From positions 1 to 10,753 of the forward strand of contig JAEZCF010000160.1 of assembly GCA_023430045.1 (NCBI GenBank): a stretch of 10,753 nt of DNA, given 5' to 3'. The notes beneath the pieces were generated by a model. The model had not been told where the DNA came from, did not search any database, and saw nothing but the letters and a program-made list of their open reading frames with translations. Of the stretch, positions 1 to 5,417 are shown in pieces; the first letter of the stretch is position 1, and each line of letters begins with the position of its first letter. The position numbers and the translations under genes are program-made. Source of the stretch: Pseudomonadota bacterium. Lineage in GTDB: Bacteria; Pseudomonadota; Gammaproteobacteria; Xanthomonadales; Xanthomonadaceae.

Positions 1-107
1 ACATGGACGTACTCGCGGGCGGGTCCCGCCCCGCCTGCCTGTCCCGCCAATCCCATTGCAACGGCCAACCGCCAGCCACGAGGGGCTTCGCCGTTCGCCG
101 CCCCCTG

Positions 108-127
108 GTTGCCAACGCAACTGTTGC
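108..127. repeat. GTTGC/GCAAC inverted repeats over the asnB leader -35
   Basis: GTTGC at 108-112, GCAAC at 117-121 and GTTGC at 123-127 form two overlapping inverted repeats. The last one overlaps the proposed -35 hexamer. Another GCAAC lies at 58-62. This could be an operator for a repressor or activator of asnB, but no known regulator site is recognised, and short repeats like this can arise by chance. Confidence 0.3.
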
Positions 128-152
128 ACCGCGCGCACAGGCACGGTACGTT
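124..152 (+). promoter_or_regulatory. Putative sigma-70 promoter of the asnB leader
   Basis: A TTGCAC -35 element (124-129, four of six consensus bases) is separated by exactly 17 bp from TACGTT (147-152), which keeps the key T, A and final T of the -10 consensus. Transcription would begin about seven bases after the -10, at about 159, the A of the leader-peptide ATG. The assignment rests on spacing and context only; the -10 match is modest. Confidence 0.5.
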
Positions 153-158
153 CGCTCC

Positions 159-260
159 ATGCCCCGCTCCCTGGCCACCGCCGTCAACGCCAACAACCGC
201 AATAATCTGCGCGCGAACAATCGCGCGCGGCCGATGCGGGACTGCGCCCAGGGTAGCTGA
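159..260 (+). CDS. Asn-rich leader peptide of the asnB attenuator
   Basis: A 33-residue reading frame, ATG 159-161 to TGA 258-260. Residues 10-21 read NANNRNNLRANN: seven asparagines in twelve residues, from four AAC and three AAT codons. AAT is unusual in this GC-rich sequence, so the cluster is not explained by base composition. The frame lies directly upstream of asparagine synthetase and ends 25 nt before an intrinsic terminator, as in the leader peptides of trp, his and ilv operons, where ribosome stalling at codons for the end product controls readthrough. Its product would have no function beyond being translated. No Shine-Dalgarno is visible before ATG 159; the proposed promoter would start the mRNA at this ATG, so leaderless initiation is inferred. 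The frame is open back to position 3, but only the 159 start fits promoter and attenuator. Confidence 0.8.
   Translation: MPRSLATAVNANNRNNLRANNRARPMRDCAQGS
207..230 (+). promoter_or_regulatory. Attenuator 1:2 (anti-antiterminator) hairpin
   Basis: Bases 207-215 pair with 222-230: a 9-bp stem including one G-U, with a core of CGCGCG on both sides. The 6-nt loop AACAAT is exactly the last pair of Asn codons (216-221). The 3' arm includes the first three bases (228-230) of the antiterminator strand. A ribosome stalled at the Asn codons would melt this stem and free the antiterminator strand. The pairing is seen in the sequence; the role is inferred. Confidence 0.6.
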
Positions 261-300
261 AGCAACACGACACCCGGACACCAGGAACCCGCATCGGCCG
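228..300 (+). promoter_or_regulatory. Antiterminator pairing of the asnB attenuator
   Basis: CGGCCGATGCGGG at 228-240 is repeated exactly at 295-307 within the terminator. It is therefore perfectly complementary over 13 bp to 288-300, which includes most of the 5' arm of the terminator. The two folds cannot coexist. The 228-240 strand lies inside the leader reading frame, seven nt after the last Asn codon, so ribosome position would decide which fold wins: stalled on Asn codons gives antitermination; reading on to the stop codon gives termination. Confidence 0.75.
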
Positions 301-314
301 ATGCGGGTTTTTTT
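286..314 (+). terminator. Rho-independent attenuator terminator upstream of asnB
   Basis: AACCCGCATC (286-295) pairs perfectly with GATGCGGGTT (300-309) around a GGCC loop, followed by a run of seven T (308-314). It is a textbook intrinsic terminator with a 10-bp stem. It lies between the Asn-rich leader frame and the asnB start, 76 bases before the ATG, so it would cut off asnB transcription unless the antiterminator forms. A smaller hairpin (GCCCGG 317-322 with CCGGGC 331-336) follows. Confidence 0.88.
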
Positions 315-389
315 GTGCCCGGACGCATCCCCGGGCCGGTGGCCGGTTGAATCCCTTAGCTGGATGACCCCCCAACCAGGAGTTGCATC

Positions 390-2084
390 ATGTGTTCGAT
401 CTTCGGAATCTTCGGCCTGCAGGCTGGCGACGATCTTCCCGCCCTGCGCCGCCACGCGCTCGAATCTTCCCAGCGGCAGCGTCATCGTGGACCCGACTGG
501 AGTGGTGTCTACCTGGACGACGGGGCGCTGCTGGTGCACGAACGGCTGGCCATCGTCGACCCGGCCGGCGGTTCACAACCGCTGCTTTCGGAGGATGGTG
601 AGCTGGCGCTGGCGGTGAACGGCGAGATCTACAACCATCAGCAGCTGAAGGCGGCGCTCGCGCAGGATTACCAGTTCCAGACCGCCTCCGACTGCGAAGT
701 CATCAACGCGCTGTACCGCGAAGGTGAGCCCGCGCGCTGGCTTGAACGCCTCAACGGCATTTTCGCCTTCGCCCTGTGGGACCGTGGCGCGCGGCGTGTG
801 CTGATCGCACGCGATCCCATCGGCGTCGTGCCGCTGTATTGGGGCCATGATGCCCAGGGGCGCCTTCGGGTTGCGTCCGAACTGAAGGCGCTGGTGGATA
901 CCTGTGCCGATGCCGCGCAGTTCCCACCGGGCCACTACTACGACAGCGCCAGCGGCGAGCTGGTGCGCTACTACCAGCAACCATGGCGCGACTATGAAGC
1001 GGTACGGGACCAGCCGGTCGATCTGGCCGCGCTGCGCGAAGCGTTCGAGCGCGCGGTGGAACGACAGCTGATGAGCGACGTGCCCTACGGGGTGCTGTTG
1101 TCGGGCGGCCTGGATTCTTCGTTGGTTGCTGCAGTGGCCGCGCGCTATGCGCGCCGTCGCATCGAAGATGGTGGCGAAAGCGAGGCCTGGTGGCCGCGCC
1201 TGCATTCCTTCGCCATCGGTCTGGAGGGTTCGCCCGACCTGGCCGCCGCCGCAGTGGCGGCCGAAGCACTGGGCACCGTCCACCACGGCTTCCAGTACAC
1301 CCTGGAAGAGGGTCTGGATGCGTTGCCGGAGGTGATCCGGCATATCGAAACCTACGACGTCACCACCATCCGCGCGTCCACGCCGATGTTCCTGCTGGCG
1401 CGGCGGATCAAGGCCATGGGGGTCAAGATGGTGCTGTCCGGGGAGGGCAGTGACGAGATATTCGGCGGCTACCTGTATTTCCACAAGGCGCCCGATGCAC
1501 GCGAATTCCATGACGAACTGGTGCGCAAGCTCGACGCCCTGCACAACTACGATTGCCTGCGCGCGAACAAGTCGATGATGGCCTGGGGTGTTGAACCACG
1601 TGTGCCGTTCCTGGACCGCGAATTCCTTGACGTGGCGATGCGCTTCGATGCCGCGCACAAGATGGTCGGCAGCCCTGCAGCGGGTGGGCGCCGGGTTGAA
1701 AAGGGAGTGCTCCGCGCCGCCTTCGAGGGCTATCTGCCGGACAGCATCCTGTGGCGGCAGAAGGAGCAGTTCAGCGATGGCGTGGGGTATGGCTGGATCG
1801 ATGGGTTGAAGGCACACGCCGGGATGCAGGTCAGCGACCGGGTGCTCGCTGCCGCGGACAAGCGCTTCCCGCACAACCCGCCGCAGACCAAGGAAGCGTA
1901 TTACTACCGCCATGTATTCGAGCAGTTCTTCCCCAGCCATGCAGCGGCTGAAACCGTGCCGGGTGGCAAATCGATCGCCTGCTCCTCGCCGGCGGCGATT
2001 GCATGGGACGCCAGTTTCGCCAGCGCTGCCGACCCGTCCGGACGGGCAGTCGCCGGTGTGCACGAGCAGGCATTGCCGGCATGA
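390..2084 (+). CDS. asnB: Asparagine synthetase B, glutamine-hydrolysing
   Basis: Makes asparagine from aspartate, ATP and glutamine (products Asn, Glu, AMP, PPi) in the cytoplasm. The 564-residue protein is close to E. coli AsnB (554 residues) throughout. The N-terminal class-II glutaminase domain (about 1-210) has catalytic Cys2 straight after Met1, plus Arg52, the NGE motif at 78-80 and Asp101 for glutamine binding. The C-terminal synthetase domain holds the pyrophosphate loop SGGLDSS (238-244) and SGEGSDE with Glu352; RQKEQFSDGVGY near the C-terminus is also conserved. The start is certain because Cys2 must become the N-terminus; AGGAG at 378-382 lies 7 nt upstream. The gene stands alone behind its own leader, terminator and Asn-codon frame, so expression probably rises when charged tRNA-Asn is scarce. 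No T-rich terminator follows; SMAG hairpins fill the gap to the convergent acylase gene. Confidence 0.97.
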   Translation: MCSIFGIFGLQAGDDLPALRRHALESSQRQRHRGPDWSGVYLDDGALLVHERLAIVDPAGGSQPLLSEDGELALAVNGEIYNHQQLKAALAQDYQFQTASDCEVINALYREGEPARWLERLNGIFAFALWDRGARRVLIARDPIGVVPLYWGHDAQGRLRVASELKALVDTCADAAQFPPGHYYDSASGELVRYYQQPWRDYEAVRDQPVDLAALREAFERAVERQLMSDVPYGVLLSGGLDSSLVAAVAARYARRRIEDGGESEAWWPRLHSFAIGLEGSPDLAAAAVAAEALGTVHHGFQYTLEEGLDALPEVIRHIETYDVTTIRASTPMFLLARRIKAMGVKMVLSGEGSDEIFGGYLYFHKAPDAREFHDELVRKLDALHNYDCLRANKSMMAWGVEPRVPFLDREFLDVAMRFDAAHKMVGSPAAGGRRVEKGVLRAAFEGYLPDSILWRQKEQFSDGVGYGWIDGLKAHAGMQVSDRVLAAADKRFPHNPPQTKEAYYYRHVFEQFFPSHAAAETVPGGKSIACSSPAAIAWDASFASAADPSGRAVAGVHEQALPA

Positions 2085-2112
2085 CCCCATCCTGCCCGGC
2101 TGACGGGCCCAG

Positions 2113-2173
2113 GTAGAGCCGGGCTCTGCCCGGCTTATGGCCTGCCGTCCAGCGGGGCAGAGCCCCGCTCTAC
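2113..2173. repeat. SMAG (GTAG-type REP) dimer, copy 1
   Basis: Two facing palindromes. The plus-oriented unit starts with GTAG (2113-2116) and has stem AGCCGGGC (2117-2124), loop TCT and GCCCGGCT (2128-2135). The minus-oriented unit has AGCGGGGC (2151-2158), loop AGA and GCCCCGCT (2162-2169), and ends in CTAC (2170-2173). GTAG-headed hairpins are the signature of the SMAG repeats of Stenotrophomonas maltophilia. They are probably transcribed from both convergent genes and may limit readthrough or stabilise mRNA ends. Confidence 0.85.
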
Positions 2174-2185
2174 CAGCGCCGGTTC

Positions 2186-2246
2186 GTAGCGCCGGGCTCT
2201 GCCCGGCTCATGGCCTGCCGCGCAGCGGGGCAAAGCCCCGCTCTAC
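2186..2246. repeat. SMAG (GTAG-type REP) dimer, copy 2
   Basis: A second facing pair exactly 73 bp downstream of the first. GTAG lies at 2186-2189 with stem GCCGGGC (2191-2197) / GCCCGGC (2201-2207). The inverted unit has AGCGGGGC (2224-2231), loop AAA and GCCCCGCT (2235-2242), ending in CTAC (2243-2246). The linker between the two units (ATGGCCTGCCG) is the same as in copy 1, so the pair looks like a tandem duplication. Small differences in the loop and first stem base show some divergence since. Confidence 0.85.
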
Positions 2247-2257
2247 CAGGGCTAGCT

Positions 2258-4567
2258 CTACCTGGCCGGCACCAGCGTCAATGTGTGCTGTGGCGCTCCG
2301 GGAAGGAACGGGGTCGGCCGGCCCTGCACGTAATCCTCATGGCCTGCCGCCCAGTACGGCGACAGGGGATGGCCGCTCTGTCCGCCGGGCATCTGGATGA
2401 TGCCATCGGCTTCGTGGCCGGGTGACACCACCATGCGCTGTGACGCGCCGAAGGCCGGCCCCTGCACGCGTGGCATGTTGTTGTCGCCGGGCAGCGGTTC
2501 GGCTGGCATGCACAGCCAGCGTCGCGCCATGACCGGCAGCGCACGACTGATCGGATGGCAGATGGCGGCCGTGTTTCGCTCGCCCCACGTCCGTTCCTGC
2601 AAGGCACCCTGAGCGGAAAGATCGGCTTCCAGGCGCCGGGCAACGTCGGCCAGCAATGCGTCCCAGCTGGCATGGCCACGGGGCAGCAGGTGCGTCGGGC
2701 GCTCGCTCACCAATGGCCACAATACCGACTCGAACTGAGCCAGGCGTGGCTCCAGCCAGTCCTCGCCCAGTGCCTGTTTTGCCGGAGCGAGCAACGCACC
2801 CGCTACGTCGTCAAGCAGCATGCCGCGGAAACCACGCACGATCCGGTAACTCACCGAATCCACCGATGCATGGCCATCCCAATGCCGCGTTGCCCTTTCC
2901 AGCCGCTGCAACGCAGGGTCATCCGAGTGGTCGACCACCTGGCGCAGCAGACCATGCCAGCGCTGCAGGAACAGGGCGCGATCATCGAGCTGGATGGCCA
3001 GCAGATCGTGTTCGGTGAACGACGTCCGTGCCTGCAACGCATCGCGGATCTGCGCGCCGCGTGCGCCAAGGTCGTAGCCGCCGTCGCCGACGACCTGCAG
3101 CTCGTCGCCATCCAGTACGCGGCCATTGGCGGTCCACAGGCGCTGCCCCGGCGGATCGATGATCGATGGCGCCGCATCGCTGCGAACAGACCATGGCGCG
3201 CAGTCAGTCTGCGCTTCGCTGCGTGGGCCAACGGGATGGCACCCGGTTGCCCGAACGGGGCGTGCGCCGATCAGCCGCCAGGCGATGCGTCCGCTGCTGT
3301 CGGCCAGCAACAGGTTCTGCGCCGGAATACGCGTGCGGTCGGCGATCTCCAGCGCCTGCTCCAGGTCTTTCGCGTGCGCCATGTCGCCCAGCGCCAGGCC
3401 GATGGCTCCCGGCAGGTGGGCGACCCAGCGCAGTGCATCGCCGCTGCCATCGGCATGGCGATGCAGCAGCGGACCCCACGAGCTCTCGCGCACGATCAAT
3501 TCCACCGGTTCGCCACCGGCCACGTCGATCCGCTCCCGATATTCGGTCAGCGGCGCGTCGGCGGGAATCCGCATGAAATCGGCGGTGTCGATGTAACTGT
3601 TGGTGAAGCCCCAGGCGACGTGCCCGTTGCTGCCGACGATGATGGCCGGCAGGCCGGGCAGCGAGAATCCGCTCACGTCCACCATGCCTCCCGGCGCCTG
3701 CGGATCCGGATAGCGCAGGCGTACCCGGAACCAGATGTTCGGTGCACGCAGCGCCAGATGCATGTCGTCGGCGAGGATCGCGCGGCCATCGGCGGTCAGC
3801 GCCCCGGCCACGGCGAAGTTGTTGCTGCCGTGCACGTCCGGCTCGGCATGGTCCGCTGCCGGGGCGCGGGGCAGCTGGCGCAGGTCCAGGACATCGGCGC
3901 CCGGCAGGGCGGCATCGCCGCGCGCATTGCCGGTCAGCGGTGCATCCCAGCGGCTGCCATCATGGCTCAGCAACGCATACAAGGCCGGCGGCAGCACATC
4001 GCGCAGGCGGCTGAACGCCAGTTCGTTCTGGTTCGCGGGGTCCTGCAGGTCGGCGTACATCGCGTAGCCGGTGAGCAGGCTGTCGCTGGCCTGCCACGGC
4101 GTGGGGCGCTGGCGCAGCAACAGGTAGGGCCACGGACGCACGCGCAGGTCGGACATGCCCTGGTTCACGCCTTCCACATAGGCCTGCAGCGCCTCGCTGA
4201 CCGGTTCCTGTGAGGCACGGTGGCGCAGGCGGTGCACGCGCATGCGCGTGTCCAGGTCGATCGCTGCGGGCCCGAACAGGGCGGAGAGTTCACCGGCGGC
4301 ACTGCGGCGCATCAGGTCCATTTCGAACCCGCGCTCCTGGGCATGCACATGGCCGAGCGCGCGCAGCACGTCCGCCTGGCTGGCACCCTCCAGGGTGACC
4401 ACACCGCGCGCATCGCGGCTGACCGTTACAGGTGACTGCAGGCCCGGCATCGCCATCGTGCCATCCAGCGGTGCCAGGCTGCCGCGCAACAGCACCCAGG
4501 CCAGCAGCGATGCCGAAAGAATGAGCAGCAACAACAGCCCGGACAGGCGGAAAAACCAGCGACGCAT
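2258..4567 (-). CDS. Penicillin acylase family protein (S45 Ntn hydrolase)
   Basis: A self-processing amide hydrolase that should cleave an acyl group from an amine outside the cytoplasm; the substrate cannot be read from the sequence. The 769-residue precursor begins with a basic stretch and a leucine-rich segment (about 3-27) that is a signal peptide or anchor. The alpha-chain region follows, then a spacer, then GSNNFAVAG with catalytic Ser248, which becomes the N-terminus of the beta chain. In the beta chain, GHVAWGFTNS, the oxyanion Asn481 in TANGR (about 234 residues after Ser248, close to the 241 of E. coli penicillin G acylase) and GGQSGHPLSPYW near the C-terminus are family marks. The start at 4567 is chosen because the hydrophobic segment follows at once and AAGGA (4577-4581) lies 9 nt upstream; the frame stays open to 4801 but that would overlap bfr. 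Relatives include beta-lactam and acyl-homoserine-lactone acylases. Confidence 0.9.
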   Translation of the reverse strand: MRRWFFRLSGLLLLLILSASLLAWVLLRGSLAPLDGTMAMPGLQSPVTVSRDARGVVTLEGASQADVLRALGHVHAQERGFEMDLMRRSAAGELSALFGPAAIDLDTRMRVHRLRHRASQEPVSEALQAYVEGVNQGMSDLRVRPWPYLLLRQRPTPWQASDSLLTGYAMYADLQDPANQNELAFSRLRDVLPPALYALLSHDGSRWDAPLTGNARGDAALPGADVLDLRQLPRAPAADHAEPDVHGSNNFAVAGALTADGRAILADDMHLALRAPNIWFRVRLRYPDPQAPGGMVDVSGFSLPGLPAIIVGSNGHVAWGFTNSYIDTADFMRIPADAPLTEYRERIDVAGGEPVELIVRESSWGPLLHRHADGSGDALRWVAHLPGAIGLALGDMAHAKDLEQALEIADRTRIPAQNLLLADSSGRIAWRLIGARPVRATGCHPVGPRSEAQTDCAPWSVRSDAAPSIIDPPGQRLWTANGRVLDGDELQVVGDGGYDLGARGAQIRDALQARTSFTEHDLLAIQLDDRALFLQRWHGLLRQVVDHSDDPALQRLERATRHWDGHASVDSVSYRIVRGFRGMLLDDVAGALLAPAKQALGEDWLEPRLAQFESVLWPLVSERPTHLLPRGHASWDALLADVARRLEADLSAQGALQERTWGERNTAAICHPISRALPVMARRWLCMPAEPLPGDNNMPRVQGPAFGASQRMVVSPGHEADGIIQMPGGQSGHPLSPYWAAGHEDYVQGRPTPFLPGAPQHTLTLVPAR

Positions 4568-4721
4568 CGAGTGGATTCCTTGGCTTGGGCGAACGCCGGA
4601 CGATTGTGGCCAGCGCGCAGTGCGGATCGCAGGCATGGCGCGACTGCGACTGATTCCGATTAGATCATGGGGGTGCGGGATAGGGCACCATGTGCGCCAT
4701 CGAGACACAGGAGCCCCGCCC
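4568..4721. promoter_or_regulatory. Divergent promoter region between acylase and bfr
   Basis: This 154-bp spacer must carry promoters for both outward genes. On the minus strand TCTAAT (4664-4659) matches five of six -10 bases and could serve the acylase, but no good -35 stands at the right distance. No clear sigma-70 pair was found for bfr. No convincing Fur-box-like inverted repeat of GATAAT type was seen, despite the iron role of bfr. Confidence 0.35.
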
Positions 4722-5210
4722 ATGAAAGGCAACCCGGACGTCATTGCCTGCCTGAAGGAACTGCTGCGCGGCGAGCTTGCCGCGCGCGACCAGTACTTCA
4801 TCCACTCCCGCCGTTACGAGGACCAGGGCCTGTTCGCGCTGTACGAACGCCTGAACCACGAGATGGAGGAAGAGACCCAGCACGCCGATGCGCTGCTGCG
4901 CCGCATCCTGTTCCTGGGCGGTGATCCGGACATGCGTGCGCATGCGTTCGAACCCGGCGTCACGGTGGAGGAGATGCTGCGCAAGGACCTGGATACCGAA
5001 TATGCGGTGCGCGACAATCTTGCGGCCGGCATGAAGCTGTGCGAGTCCAAGGGCGACTACGTGAGCCGCGACATGCTGCTGGCGCAGTTGAAGGACACCG
5101 AAGAAGATCATGCCTGGTGGCTGGAGCAGCAGCTTGGCCTGATCCAGCGCATCGGCCTGGAGCTGTACCAGCTCAGCAAGATCGACAGCAGCGGCGCACC
5201 GTCGCACTGA
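4722..5210 (+). CDS. bfr: Bacterioferritin
   Basis: Iron-storage ferritin of the Bfr type, expected to assemble into a 24-subunit cytoplasmic shell that oxidises Fe(II) and stores Fe(III). The protein has 162 residues, the usual length, and begins MKGNPDVI like other bacterioferritins. All ferroxidase ligands are present: Glu18, Glu51, His54, Glu93 (Glu94 in E. coli, shifted by a one-residue loop deletion), Glu127 and His130 (EEDH). The axial haem ligand Met52 of E. coli is replaced by Thr (HEMEEETQH at 46-54); a Met at 48 is not at the ligand position. The subunit is therefore predicted to be catalytically competent but possibly haem-poor, perhaps partnering another Bfr. AGGAG at 4709-4713, 8 nt before ATG 4722, fixes the start; the longer open frame upstream lacks support. 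Transcribed alone, divergent from the acylase. Confidence 0.93.
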   Translation: MKGNPDVIACLKELLRGELAARDQYFIHSRRYEDQGLFALYERLNHEMEEETQHADALLRRILFLGGDPDMRAHAFEPGVTVEEMLRKDLDTEYAVRDNLAAGMKLCESKGDYVSRDMLLAQLKDTEEDHAWWLEQQLGLIQRIGLELYQLSKIDSSGAPSH

Positions 5211-5222
5211 GGACACACCGCG

Positions 5223-5241
5223 TGCCGGGCCATGCCCGGCA
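5223..5241 (+). repeat. SMAG-like hairpin lacking the GTAG head
   Basis: TGCCGGGC (5223-5230), loop CAT, GCCCGGCA (5234-5241): a perfect 8-bp stem starting 12 nt after the bfr stop. The bases before it are CG rather than GTAG, so it is a degenerate member or a hairpin from the same source. No T-run follows, so it is not a standard intrinsic terminator, though it may protect the bfr mRNA end. Confidence 0.6.
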
Positions 5242-5254
5242 GCTGTCCTCCCAG

Positions 5255-5277
5255 GTAGAGCCGAGCCATGCCCGGCA
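5255..5277 (+). repeat. SMAG repeat (imperfect stem)
   Basis: GTAG at 5255-5258 heads GCCGAGC, loop CAT and GCCCGGC, with one A/C mismatch in the stem. The same 5' half occurs 35 bp downstream in the next unit, so the two appear to be a tandem copy in which one arm has diverged. Confidence 0.75.
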
Positions 5278-5289
5278 GGTGTCGCCCAG

Positions 5290-5312
5290 GTAGAGCCGAG
5301 CCATGCTCGGCT
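5290..5312 (+). repeat. SMAG repeat (perfect stem)
   Basis: GTAG at 5290-5293 followed by AGCCGAGC (5294-5301), loop CAT (5302-5304) and GCTCGGCT (5305-5312). It has the same orientation as the preceding unit, unlike the facing dimers after asnB. The stretch 5313-5417 between it and the glucosidase stop shows no gene, only a small direct repeat GCCAGCCAGC near 5379-5403. Confidence 0.8.
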
Positions 5313-5417
5313 GCTGTTGGCTCAAAGGTCCAGCACGCTCCACACCAGCGCGCTGTCGCCTGCCGGCACCGGAGTATTGCCAGCCAGCTTTCGCCAGCCA
5401 GCCCCTCCGCCGCCCGC

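Noticed and set aside
1..56. Minus-strand frame starting at 56 and running off the left edge (MGLAGQAGGAG...)
   Set aside because: No Shine-Dalgarno, low-complexity residues and only 18 codons visible; not enough to call a gene. An inverted repeat at 17-31 is also present but unexplained.
3..158. Extension of the Asn-rich leader frame back to the ATG at position 3
   Set aside because: No ribosome-binding site or recognisable protein, and the best promoter lies inside this stretch; the 159 start fits promoter and attenuator geometry.
573..2090. A 500-codon open frame antisense to asnB, and similar long plus-strand frames at 2555-4213, 5790-7559 and 7755-9347 opposite the acylase, bglX and parC
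   Set aside because: Each lies exactly opposite a well-recognised gene. GC-rich codons with G/C third bases leave the opposite strand poor in stops. Their translations are Arg/His/Gln/Ala-rich and show no recognisable domain.
2113..2246. CRISPR-like spaced repeats
   Set aside because: Units are self-complementary hairpins in alternating orientation, with conserved linkers instead of unique spacers, and no cas genes are nearby.
4242..4721. 160-residue N-terminal extension of bacterioferritin
   Set aside because: It runs antisense through the acylase start; bacterioferritins begin MKG and AGGAG precedes ATG 4722.
4600..4721. Fur box upstream of bfr
   Set aside because: AT-containing stretch at 4651-4668 was compared with the GATAATGATAATCATTATC consensus; the match is too poor to call.
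4568..4801. 78-residue N-terminal extension of the acylase
   Set aside because: It would overlap the start of bfr on the opposite strand and place the signal segment in mid-protein; ATG 4567 has a good ribosome-binding site and a signal segment directly after it.
5313..5417. Possible small gene or RNA between the last SMAG unit and bglX
   Set aside because: No ribosome-binding site with a sensible frame, no stable hairpin with T-run, only a short GCCAGCCAGC direct repeat.
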